Of a stretch of 54,602 bases of DNA, positions 9,551-17,499 are shown in pieces. This DNA is from Acidobacteriota bacterium. GTDB lineage: Bacteria; Acidobacteriota; Terriglobia; Terriglobales; Acidobacteriaceae. The position numbers and the translations under genes were made by a program. A model generated the notes under the pieces. That model searched no databases, was not told the origin of the DNA, and saw nothing but the letters and a program-made list of their open reading frames with translations. The first letter of the stretch is position 1. Each line of letters opens with the position of its first letter. The stretch lies in NCBI GenBank assembly GCA_028872955.1, contig JAGWNX010000013.1, forward strand, positions 1 through 54,602, in the 5' to 3' direction.

Positions 9551-9586
9551 GCAAAAGCAAAAGGCGGATGCCCTTAGGCACCCGCC
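9551..9586 (-). terminator. Rho-independent terminator closing the dcw transcript
   Basis: Read on the minus strand, GGCGGGTGCC pairs with GGCATCCGCC across a 4-nt loop (one G-U pair) and is followed by TTTTGCTTTT. It lies 19 bp past the stop of the transpeptidase gene and 36 bp before nnr. Confidence 0.85.
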
Positions 9587-9605
9587 CGTCTTGTGCCGTA
9601 GCACC

Positions 9606-10820
9606 CTACTCCGTGTGTGCGCTCGCGGAGGGCACCGCAGCCACCGACTGCTTCGTCTGGAAGTAGCTGCTGTCCCAGAGCGTGCGGTAGAACTCGCCGG
9701 TCAGTTCGGCGGCCTTGGGGCCAAACATAGGCCGCCCGCCCGAGAGGAAGATCACAGTCACAATCGGGCCGTTGGGGGTATTGGCATACGCACCGAACCA
9801 CCCATAACGCGTTCCCTTGTTGGAGCAGGTGCCGGTCTTGCCCAGCACCGGAAACTCGTCAAAGTTCGCACGCAGCGAGCGTGCCGTGCCATAGAGCACC
9901 GCGCCCTGCATACCCGGCGACATCTCCGGCAGCAGTGGAGCAATGTCCAGCATCCGCTTCACCCGGGGCGTAAACGATGCCACCTGCTCCGGCGTCTCAG
10001 GATGCTGCAGGTAGTAGAGCGTACCACCGTTTGCGATCGCAGAGACCAGCGCACCGAGCTGCAGCGGCGTCATGGAGACACTCTCGCCGAATGAGCACAT
10101 GCGGCCCACACCACCCAGCCGCTCTGGCAGCGGCTCGTCGGGATACTCGCCCAACTGTTCGCCGCGGATGTTGTAGCCGGCCAGCTCGCCCAGACCAAAC
10201 TCGTTGGCGTACTTCTTCACTCGCTCAAACCCAAGCTCACGACCCAGCTTCTCAAAGTACAGGTTGTTGGACTTGGCCAGCGCGTCCGTCAGGGTCATGT
10301 GGAAGCCGGGCAGGCTCACCGGCGTATCCGCCGTCACCAGGCCCTCTTTCAGCGCCGCCAGCGCAACCGTCAGCTTGATGGTCGAGCACGGCTCCGCACC
10401 GGGCGAGAGCGCCAGCCGTTGATTCACCATCGCCAGAATGCGGCCGGTCAGCGGGTTGATCGCAATGGCCGTGCCGTTCATGTTACCCAGCGCAGCGATC
10501 GCTGCCTGCCGCACGACCGGATCCTCGCCCGCCGTGATGTCACCCTCGGTCAGATTCTCGTTGTACGATGCCGCGCTGAAGCGCTCCACGTAGCGGTGGT
10601 GGCGCCCATGGCCAGCTGCCCGCGTTGCAGCGGCCCCATGCACGCTGCGATGGACGTTCGTCGCAACTCGCGCGTGGGTGCCTGCCGCGTGATGGCCGGA
10701 GCGCTCCGTCACCTTGGAGCTGCTCCTGCGGTGAACCTTGGTCGAAGTTGTCGCCTGCAGCGGGGCCGCAGCCACCAGCCCCAGCGCCAACGTTGCTGCC
10801 CATCGCATCACCCAGGACAT
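9606..10820 (-). CDS. Stand-alone penicillin-binding transpeptidase-domain protein
   Basis: The 404-residue product has an N-terminal hydrophobic signal or anchor (about residues 5-22), a basic Ser/His/Arg-rich linker to about residue 85, then a single transpeptidase domain. Active-site motifs are present: STIK (SxxK), SNN in LAKSNNLYFEKLG (SxN), and KTGT in LGKTGTCSNKG. There is no glycosyltransferase module and no pedestal domain like that of FtsI, so it resembles a reduced class B PBP or a penicillin-recognising relative. It follows ftsZ on the same strand with a gap of about 100 bp, and a terminator follows it. I chose the ATG at 10820; a second ATG four codons later is also possible. A D,D-transpeptidase or carboxypeptidase role in septal wall synthesis is inferred from context. 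Confidence 0.85.
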   Translation of the reverse strand: MSWVMRWAATLALGLVAAAPLQATTSTKVHRRSSSKVTERSGHHAAGTHARVATNVHRSVHGAAATRAAGHGRHHRYVERFSAASYNENLTEGDITAGEDPVVRQAAIAALGNMNGTAIAINPLTGRILAMVNQRLALSPGAEPCSTIKLTVALAALKEGLVTADTPVSLPGFHMTLTDALAKSNNLYFEKLGRELGFERVKKYANEFGLGELAGYNIRGEQLGEYPDEPLPERLGGVGRMCSFGESVSMTPLQLGALVSAIANGGTLYYLQHPETPEQVASFTPRVKRMLDIAPLLPEMSPGMQGAVLYGTARSLRANFDEFPVLGKTGTCSNKGTRYGWFGAYANTPNGPIVTVIFLSGGRPMFGPKAAELTGEFYRTLWDSSYFQTKQSVAAVPSASAHTE

Positions 10821-10923
10821 AGAGCCCAGCCCCCCACCCGATGGTTTGAAGTGCGAACACCCTCTCCCCATCCAATTCTCTGCAGCGCAGCCGGCGCAAT
10901 CCCACCTTCCGGCCATCGGCGCG

Positions 10924-12456
10924 CTACGCGTTGCCGCGACGCAAAAACGCCGGAATATCCAGTTCATCGGGCTCGGCACGCTCCGTGTCTGCCACGGGAG
11001 CACTGCCAAACGGAACGGACCGCACCGCCTCCTGGCCCAGAATCTCTGGCACCACTTCCTGTTGGACGTGCCCGGCACCAGGAAGGCTGCGCGTCACACT
11101 CTTCCAGCTCTCGGGCTCAGCAGGCGGCACAGGACGACGGAAGAAGTCATCATCAAACACAGAGGCCGGCACCGGCAGCAGCTCCGGAGTTCCACCCCGC
11201 TGCTGCGCCTGCGGAGCAGTGTCCGTGGCTGCCTCTGGCTCGTTCACGGTTGGCATGGGCGGCGGCGGCACGGCTGCCTCACTCCGGCTGGCAGCGGCGG
11301 TCGCACTCGGCTCCTCGGCTGGCGGCTCAGGCGTCGGCACGGCCAGACCCGCTGGGGTCCTCTCGGCCGGAGCCTCTGTCTTTACCTCCGGCGCACGGCC
11401 GGTGTAGATGCGCGGCTGGATCGGCACGTCGTAGATCTCCGGCGTCTCCAGCATCTGGGTGCGGCGCTGCGGCATCTCCTGGTGCTTGAAGCCCGTGGCG
11501 ATCATCGTGATCTTAACTTCATCGCCCATGGACTCGTCCTGCACAGCGCCAAAGATGATGTTGGCATCCTCGTGCGCAGCGCTCTGGATGATCGAAGATG
11601 CCTCGTTCACCTCGCTCAGCTTCAAGCTGCTGGAGCCGGTAATGTTGATCAGAATGCCGCGTGCGCCATCAATGGCACCAGCCTCCAGCAGGGGCGACGC
11701 CATGGCCGCCATGGCCGCCTCAGCCGCGCGATTGGCACCGCTGCGCACCGCCGTGCCCATCACCGCGTAGCCCATGCCGGCCATCGTCGTCTTCACATCG
11801 GCAAAGTCGCGGTTGATGACGCCAGGGATCGTAATGATATCGGAGATGCCCTGCACGCCCTGCCGCAGCACATCGTCGGCGATGCGGAAGCTCTCAAAGA
11901 AGCCCGCATCCTTGGCGACCGCCAGCAGCTTCTCGTTCGGAATCACGATCACCGTATCGACAGACTCCAGCAGCTCCTGCAGGCCACGCTCGGCCTGCAT
12001 CATGCGCCGCTTGCCCTCAAAGGCAAACGGCCGCGTCACCACCGCCACCGTCAGCGCGCCCATCTCGCTGGCCAGGCTCGCAATCACCGGCGCTGCGCCA
12101 GTGCCCGTGCCGCCACCCAGGCCGGCGGTCACAAACACCATGTCCGCGCCTTCCAGCGCCTCAATGATCTTGTCGGAGTCTTCAAGCGCCGCGCGGCGTC
12201 CCACGTCTGGATTCGCCCCTGCGCCCAGTCCACTGGTCAGCTTCACGCCCAGCTGCAGCTTGACCGGCGCGTTGGAGACCTGCAACGCCTGCACATCCGT
12301 GTTGGCCGCGATAAACTCCACGCCCACCACATTGGCTGCAATCATGCGATTCACCGCGTTATTGCCGCCGCCACCTACACCGATCACCTTGATCCGGGCG
12401 CCGTTTCGGGCCTCATCGTGGTACTGAATGCGAAGATCATCGGGCTGCTGGCTCAT
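10924..12456 (-). CDS. ftsZ: Cell division GTPase FtsZ
   Basis: FtsZ polymerises into the cytokinetic ring. The 510-residue product has [13 protein letters not shown], the tubulin signature [11 protein letters not shown] and the T7-loop region with [10 protein letters not shown]. The GTPase and activation domains occupy about residues 1-330. A linker of about 165 residues, rich in Pro, Ala and Glu, leads to the conserved terminal peptide LDIPAFLRR, the docking site for FtsA and other partners. The linker is longer than in E. coli (383 residues in total). A GAAGGAG site lies upstream of the ATG. It follows ftsA across a 159-bp spacer that holds three 15-bp repeats. Confidence 0.98.
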   Translation of the reverse strand: MSQQPDDLRIQYHDEARNGARIKVIGVGGGGNNAVNRMIAANVVGVEFIAANTDVQALQVSNAPVKLQLGVKLTSGLGAGANPDVGRRAALEDSDKIIEALEGADMVFVTAGLGGGTGTGAAPVIASLASEMGALTVAVVTRPFAFEGKRRMMQAERGLQELLESVDTVIVIPNEKLLAVAKDAGFFESFRIADDVLRQGVQGISDIITIPGVINRDFADVKTTMAGMGYAVMGTAVRSGANRAAEAAMAAMASPLLEAGAIDGARGILINITGSSSLKLSEVNEASSIIQSAAHEDANIIFGAVQDESMGDEVKITMIATGFKHQEMPQRRTQMLETPEIYDVPIQPRIYTGRAPEVKTEAPAERTPAGLAVPTPEPPAEEPSATAAASRSEAAVPPPPMPTVNEPEAATDTAPQAQQRGGTPELLPVPASVFDDDFFRRPVPPAEPESWKSVTRSLPGAGHVQQEVVPEILGQEAVRSVPFGSAPVADTERAEPDELDIPAFLRRGNA

Positions 12457-12554
12457 ACGCGGGAGAACTCCTTCACAAGGCAGGGTTGCAGTCCCTTAAT
12501 TCTTACATCCCGACGGCAAATCGCCTACCCGACGTTTTCCACCTTCGAACCACA

Positions 12555-12599
12555 CCAGGTTCCACAGGACCAGGTTCCACAGGGCCGGGCTCCACATGC
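12555..12599. repeat. Three tandem 15-bp repeats in the ftsA-ftsZ spacer
   Basis: Two copies, CCAGGTTCCACAGGA and CCAGGTTCCACAGGG, are followed by a degenerate third, CCGGGCTCCACATGC. They start 98 bp upstream of the ftsZ ATG and lie in the transcribed spacer. Function unknown; replication slippage or a regulatory site are both possible. Confidence 0.75.
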
Positions 12600-12615
12600 C
12601 GCCGTGCGGCACCCG

Positions 12616-13854
12616 TTAGAAGCTGCCTGCAAAGATCGCCTTCAGCTTGGCCTTCAGGCCCTGCTCTTCGCTGGCGCGACGCACCTGGGTGCGGTGGGTG
12701 TACAGCAGCATGCCAATGGCAGCAGCAAACTCCGGCTGGGCCAGCTCCTCGGGCATGCGCGACAGGGGAACGGGCGAACCCACCCGGGCCGGCACACGCA
12801 GCAAGCTCTCGGCATTGTCCAGCAGACCAGCCAGATGCGCACCGCCGCCCGTAAATACGCAGCCCGCGCCCAGCGCCTCCAGCACTCCGCCCGTGCGCAG
12901 GTTGTCGCGCAGCATGGTGAACAGCTCGCGTGCGCGCGGCTCCAGAATCTCTGCCAGGAAGCGCTGACGCACAATGCGCGCCGCCGTGCCACCGCCCAGG
13001 CTGCCCACAGCCAGATTGCCGCCCACCTCAATCTCGTTCAGCTGCGGAACCGCCGTCACCACGCTATGGCCGTAGGTGCGCTTCAGATACTCGGCCTCTT
13101 CCACGGTCACTTGCAGGCCCACAGCCAGGTCGTTCGTAAAGTGATCGCCGCCAATGGGCAACACGGCGGTGTGGGCGACGGAGCCCTCAAAGAACACCAC
13201 CAGCTCCGTCGTGCTGGCGCCGATATCGGCCAGGCACACGCCCAGCTCGCGCTCATCCGCGCTCAGCACTGACTCCGCCGAGGCGATGCCCTCGTACACG
13301 GTGTCCAGCACCTCCAGGCCCGCCCGGTTCGCACACGTAATCACACTCTGCGCCACGCCACCCGAACAGGTCGAGAGGTGCAGATTCACCTCCAGCTTGT
13401 TGCCCACCATGCCGATCGGGTCATGGATACCGGGCTGGTCGTCCAGGATGAACTCCTGCGGCAACAGGTGCAGCACCTCGCGGTCCGGCGGCAACGCCAC
13501 GCTGCGGGCGCGATCCACGGCCGCGCGCACCTCCTCGCGGGTAATCTCACGCATGCGGCTGCCCAGGCTGATGCCTCCTCGGCTGTTGATGCCGCGCACA
13601 TGGCTGCCGCCGATGCCCACCACGCAGGTCTCAATCGCCGCCTTGGTCACTCGCTCTGCCGTGAGCGCCGCGCGATTGATCGCCTCTGCCGCCGGGCCCA
13701 GCTCGGCGATCAGGCCTTTGCGCATGCCCAGCGAGCGCTCTACGCCGTGGCCGCGATACCGCAGCACGCCGTCCTGCAGCTCCGCGACCAGCACCACGCT
13801 CTTCGCGCTGCCTGCGTCCAGTACCGTAATCAGACTCTCTGGCTTGCGATCCAT
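12616..13854 (-). CDS. ftsA: Cell division protein FtsA
   Basis: FtsA is the actin-like protein that tethers FtsZ to the membrane and recruits later divisome proteins. The 412-residue product has the phosphate 1 motif TVLDAGSAKS, the phosphate 2 motif LADIGASTTEL and an adenosine motif VFTGGGAHLAG. It ends in KAKLKAIFAGSF, an amphipathic helix that fits the membrane-targeting sequence of the family. Its ATG shares one base with the ftsQ stop (TGATG), so the two are translationally coupled. Confidence 0.97.
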   Translation of the reverse strand: MDRKPESLITVLDAGSAKSVVLVAELQDGVLRYRGHGVERSLGMRKGLIAELGPAAEAINRAALTAERVTKAAIETCVVGIGGSHVRGINSRGGISLGSRMREITREEVRAAVDRARSVALPPDREVLHLLPQEFILDDQPGIHDPIGMVGNKLEVNLHLSTCSGGVAQSVITCANRAGLEVLDTVYEGIASAESVLSADERELGVCLADIGASTTELVVFFEGSVAHTAVLPIGGDHFTNDLAVGLQVTVEEAEYLKRTYGHSVVTAVPQLNEIEVGGNLAVGSLGGGTAARIVRQRFLAEILEPRARELFTMLRDNLRTGGVLEALGAGCVFTGGGAHLAGLLDNAESLLRVPARVGSPVPLSRMPEELAQPEFAAAIGMLLYTHRTQVRRASEEQGLKAKLKAIFAGSF

Positions 13855-15488
13855 CAGTGTCCCGCCGTTGCTGGATGTGACTGCCTGCCCGCCTTGCCGC
13901 TACTCGTCTTGCCTGCCGCATGACGCCGCACCGGCTTGCCCGCCTTGTGCTGCGCCACCGGCTTGTGCTGCGCCACCTGCTTGTGCTGCGGCACCGCCTT
14001 GTGCGCTGCCGGCCTGGGCTGCTGCGCCGCATGGGGCACAGCCTTTGCAGCCGGCGCTGCGGTCGATCGACTGGCGGCAGAGGGTGCGGCGTGCGTCACC
14101 CACTGGGCCTGCGGCTCCGTTGTCGCGGCATTGCTGGTACCAGTGCTAGCACCCTCGCGCGCTGCCGTCGATCCCCCGGGCGTAGTAGCCGACTTGGCCG
14201 CAGCCACGGCCTTGCCTGCAGAGGTCATCGGCTTGGCCGCAGTCGCAGCCACCGGGTGCGTACCCGTCGCGATGCCTCCAGCCGCATGAGCACCTGTCGC
14301 GCGAGCGGCCGCCACGTGCGCAGGGGCTGCCTGCGCCTTGGCTGTGGCCGTATGCGACACCGGCGAACTCGGCGCTGCCGCACTGGAAGCCGCACCACTG
14401 GAAGCCGCTGAGCTGGAAGCCGTAACGCGGGACGCCGGAGCAGTCTGGGCAGCCGCCGTCGGCACCGCAGCACCCGCCGCGGCCGAGGAGGCAGGTGCGG
14501 CCGCAGCCGTCACGCCGGAGTGCATCTCCAGCACGGCCTGCCGGTCGTACCGCATATCCACCGAAGAGAGCTTGGGGAACTGGGCCAGCCATTCGTCGCG
14601 ATGCGCCTGAAACTTGCGGTAGCGAGCCAGAAACGCGTCCTCGCCAAAGTGCACCAGGATCGCGTTGCCCTTGTCGGCAATCAGGGCCTTCACGTCCTCC
14701 GGATCACTCAGGTCCACCTCGCTCAGCGTCGCGGAGATATGCTCTCCGCTGCTATCCAGGTCGCTCGTAAACCGCTCGTAGATCGCCATCCGCGCTGCGC
14801 GTGTCGAAAGCGGATCACTCGCGTTCACCCCTGTCACTACCGGGAACGAGTAATTGAGCTTCTCGTCCGGAGCCGTCTCCAGCAGCACGCCGTTCCGGTC
14901 GACCAGCTCGATCTCCGAGCCCTGGCGCACATAAGCCACCGGCGTGCGCTCCACCACCGCGATGCGCAGCTTGTCGGGCAGCAGGCGCATCACCGTGGCA
15001 TGCTCCACCCAGGGCAGCCGCTCCAGCTCTGCCCGGCGCTCCTCCAACGGCACCGTAAAGATGTTGCGCTCCACATCCCCGCCAAAGACGCTCAGCAGCT
15101 GTGCCTCGGTCAAGTGTTGATTGCCCACAATCGAGATGGCGTCCGAGGTCTGGATCACAAAGCGAGGGTCGTGCAATACCGCGCGTTGCACCTCGACGGC
15201 CGCCAGAGCTGCCGCACCCAGCACAAGCAAGCCGGCAAACGCCACTCCGGCCTGGCCCCAGCGCGTCCGCAGCAGACTGCGCATCCGCGCAGCCACGCCG
15301 CGCCGCCGCAGCGACTGCTCCTCGCCGTCGCCCCAGCCCTCTTCCATCTCCTGCTCAAAGTCGCGACGCAGACGACGGCTCGGCGCCGCAGTGGTGCGCC
15401 GCGGTCGTGGCTCCTGACGAGCGTAGGAGGGCTCGGGCGCATCTAGCACCGCTGTCCCTCGCCTCGAGTAGTCTTCTCTTGTCCGCAC
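13854..15488 (-). CDS. ftsQ: Cell division protein FtsQ with long low-complexity C-terminal tail
   Basis: FtsQ is a bitopic inner-membrane protein that links early and late divisome proteins. The product has an Arg-rich cytoplasmic part to about residue 76, one membrane segment at about 79-98, a POTRA-like region with SIVGNQHLTEAQLL, then the beta domain with PWVEHATVMRLLPDKLRI and VDRNGVLL. The conserved part ends near residue 326. The remaining 218 residues are almost only Ala, Pro, Ser, Thr, Gly, His and Lys, ending in basic repeats such as QHKPVAQHKAGKP. The total of 544 is about twice the usual 250-280. The GTG at 15488 is the start; a 103-bp gap separates it from murC. The tail should be periplasmic and could bind peptidoglycan or be disordered; this is inference. 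Confidence 0.92.
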   Translation of the reverse strand: MRTREDYSRRGTAVLDAPEPSYARQEPRPRRTTAAPSRRLRRDFEQEMEEGWGDGEEQSLRRRGVAARMRSLLRTRWGQAGVAFAGLLVLGAAALAAVEVQRAVLHDPRFVIQTSDAISIVGNQHLTEAQLLSVFGGDVERNIFTVPLEERRAELERLPWVEHATVMRLLPDKLRIAVVERTPVAYVRQGSEIELVDRNGVLLETAPDEKLNYSFPVVTGVNASDPLSTRAARMAIYERFTSDLDSSGEHISATLSEVDLSDPEDVKALIADKGNAILVHFGEDAFLARYRKFQAHRDEWLAQFPKLSSVDMRYDRQAVLEMHSGVTAAAAPASSAAAGAAVPTAAAQTAPASRVTASSSAASSGAASSAAAPSSPVSHTATAKAQAAPAHVAAARATGAHAAGGIATGTHPVAATAAKPMTSAGKAVAAAKSATTPGGSTAAREGASTGTSNAATTEPQAQWVTHAAPSAASRSTAAPAAKAVPHAAQQPRPAAHKAVPQHKQVAQHKPVAQHKAGKPVRRHAAGKTSSGKAGRQSHPATAGH

Positions 15489-15591
15489 GCCTGAGCAAGG
15501 CCGCGGGAATCGCCACTTCGACTATAACCCGCCATCAGCACCTGCTTCGGGCAGTTCTTGGCCGCGTACCCATTCAGCAACGCATCGGTCG

Positions 15592-16998
15592 TCAACCGGC
15601 CAACGCCTCCAGCAACGGCGCCGCCGCCTGCGACACACTGCCCGCGCCCATCGTCAACACCACGTCGCCCTCCTGCGCCCGCGCCGCCAGCGCCTGCACG
15701 GCGTCGGCGATGGAGGCCGCATACGCCACCTCTGCCGCGCTCACCGCGTGGATTCTCTCCACCAGCGCACCCGCCGTGATGCCCTCAATCGGGGCCTCAC
15801 TCGCCGCGTAGATGTCCAGCACCTCCACGGAGTCGGCGGCAGCAAACGCCTCGGCAAACTCCGTCATCAGGTCGCGCGTGCGCGTGTAACGGTGCGGCTG
15901 AAAGAGCACGTGCACCTTGCGATAGCCACACTGACGGGCCGCCTGCAGCGTAGCCACAATCTCCGTGGGGTGATGTCCGTAGTCGTCTACCACCGTAACC
16001 CCACGCACCGTTCCCTTCACCTGGAACCGGCGATCGACGCCGTGGAAGCTGTCCAGACCGGCTGCAATCTGCTCTGCCGCAACGCCAAGTTGCACCCCGA
16101 TGGCCACCGCGGCTGTCGCATTCAAAACGTTATGCATGCCCGGCACGCGCAGGCCAAACTCACCCAGCCGCAGGCCACGATAGCTTACGGAGAAGCTGGA
16201 GAAGTACTCCGGCCGCTTGGCCAGCAGCTCGACCCGGAAGTCCGCATCAGCGCTCTCGCCGTAGGTGTACAGCCGCCGTCGCACGCGGGGCAGCACCGCG
16301 CGCAACAGCTCGTTGTCCAGGCAGGCCGTGGTTGCTCCGTAGAACGGCACGCGATCCATAAACTCCACAAACGCGCCCTCTACATCGGCCATGTCCCGGT
16401 AGGTGTCCATGTGCTCGCGGTCCAGATTGGTCACAATGGCCAGAATCGGCGAGACCTTGAGAAAGGAGCGATCGCTCTCGTCAGCCTCTGCCACCAGATA
16501 CTGCGAGTTGCCCAGCCGCGCATTGGAGCCGAGGGCGTTCACGCGTCCTCCCACCACGACGGTAGGGTCCAGGCCGCCACCCGCCAGCACCGCCGCCACC
16601 ATGCTGGTGGTGGTCGTCTTCCCGTGCATTCCGGCTACGGCGATGCCATACTTCAGCCGCATCAGCTCGGCCAGCATCTCGGCCCGTTGAATGACCGGAA
16701 TCTTGCGCGCCCGAGCCTCCACAACCTCAGCATTCTGCTGGCTGACTGCCGAGCTGGTCACCACCACGTCGCTGCCTGCCACGTTGGCCGCGCCGTGACC
16801 CTCAAACACCCGCGCCCCCAGCCCAACCAACCGCTCCGTCACCGGCGAACGCCGCAGGTCTGAGCCCGACACCGGATACCCCATGGTCAGCAGAATCTCC
16901 GCGATCCCGCTCATTCCAATCCCGCCAATCCCGATAAAGTGAATCCGCTGCGACGGCGCAAATAAGAAGTGACCACCACTGGCTACAGGCACGAGCAT
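15592..16998 (-). CDS. murC: UDP-N-acetylmuramate--L-alanine ligase
   Basis: MurC adds L-alanine to UDP-MurNAc, the first amino acid of the stem peptide. The 468-residue product has the nucleotide-binding motif HFIGIGGIGMSGIAE, the ATP motif VAGMHGKTTTTSMVA, and the Mur ligase motifs EADESDRSF and DDYGHHPTEI. It is usually followed by murB and ddl, but here the next gene is ftsQ. It begins on the far side of the two plus-strand genes that split the cluster, so it needs a promoter of its own in the region 16999-17100. Confidence 0.97.
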   Translation of the reverse strand: MLVPVASGGHFLFAPSQRIHFIGIGGIGMSGIAEILLTMGYPVSGSDLRRSPVTERLVGLGARVFEGHGAANVAGSDVVVTSSAVSQQNAEVVEARARKIPVIQRAEMLAELMRLKYGIAVAGMHGKTTTTSMVAAVLAGGGLDPTVVVGGRVNALGSNARLGNSQYLVAEADESDRSFLKVSPILAIVTNLDREHMDTYRDMADVEGAFVEFMDRVPFYGATTACLDNELLRAVLPRVRRRLYTYGESADADFRVELLAKRPEYFSSFSVSYRGLRLGEFGLRVPGMHNVLNATAAVAIGVQLGVAAEQIAAGLDSFHGVDRRFQVKGTVRGVTVVDDYGHHPTEIVATLQAARQCGYRKVHVLFQPHRYTRTRDLMTEFAEAFAAADSVEVLDIYAASEAPIEGITAGALVERIHAVSAAEVAYAASIADAVQALAARAQEGDVVLTMGAGSVSQAAAPLLEALAG

Positions 16999-17046
16999 AT
17001 CTCTCCACTTTATCAGCGCCTTGACGGGTTTTCAGCGGCTACCCCC

Positions 17047-17076
17047 TTGCCAGCAGGAAAGTCTTAAGCATATAAG
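17047..17076 (+). promoter_or_regulatory. Sigma-70-type promoter for the small secreted-protein gene
   Basis: A -35 box TTGCCA (17047-17052) and a -10 box TATAAG (17071-17076), each matching consensus at 5 of 6 bases, are spaced by 18 bp. Transcription would start near 17083, 25 bp before the ATG at 17108. Confidence 0.6.
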
Positions 17077-17107
17077 AATTAGAACTCTCCCCGTGAGGTC
17101 GCCGCTG

Positions 17108-17326
17108 ATGCCTCGATTCCCTCGCCTTGCCACCGTCCTTGCCACCACAGCCCTATCCTTGCCGGCCGCGGCGACTACCGCCCGCAACCCTGCGGGAGCG
17201 GCGACCAGTACCGGACCAGCCGTCAGCTCGCGCGACAAGGCACCCCGCGTCCACGACCGCACACCCCATGTGCGCGATCGCTCCCCCCACCCCCACCATC
17301 TACTGGCACAGGTGGCGGCCGGTTGA
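17108..17326 (+). CDS. Putative small exported protein, His/Arg-rich
   Basis: This 72-codon frame encodes a protein with a signal-peptide-like start (MPRFPRLATVLATTALSLP), then an Ala/Thr/Gly-rich stretch and a His/Arg/Asp-rich end with the near repeat RVHDRTPHVRDRSPHPHH. A GAGG site lies 9 nt before the ATG and a good promoter lies 25 bp upstream of that, which argues for real expression. I know no family match. It sits antisense within the gap between murG and murC, 173 bp before the YXWGXW gene. It could be a short metal-binding or envelope protein, or a fortuitous frame in a leader transcript. Confidence 0.4.
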   Translation: MPRFPRLATVLATTALSLPAAATTARNPAGAATSTGPAVSSRDKAPRVHDRTPHVRDRSPHPHHLLAQVAAG

Positions 17327-17499
17327 GCAACGATTCAGCCGCAGGCAACTAAACGCGGCCTGATGTGTCTAAACTGGTGTGTGCCTCTGGAACGGCAGAC
17401 CAGTTGCCGTCCGGAAGGATGCACCGTTCACCGTCCTCGCATACCCGGCTCCCCATGAGCCTGCCGGGAGAACGAAGGCAGCGAACCAAGGTCAGGTGT

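Noticed and set aside
9606-10820. Class D or class A beta-lactamase
   Set aside because: The SxxK, SxN and KTGT motifs, together with the PBP-like spacing and dcw location, fit a transpeptidase better; hydrolysis cannot be judged from sequence.
12555-12599. CRISPR-like repeats
   Set aside because: Units are directly adjacent without spacers, only 15 bp long and three in number.
10738-13272. An 844-codon plus-strand open frame over ftsZ and ftsA
   Set aside because: It is antisense to two certain genes, its product is His/Arg/Gln-rich with no domain, and it results from high GC content.
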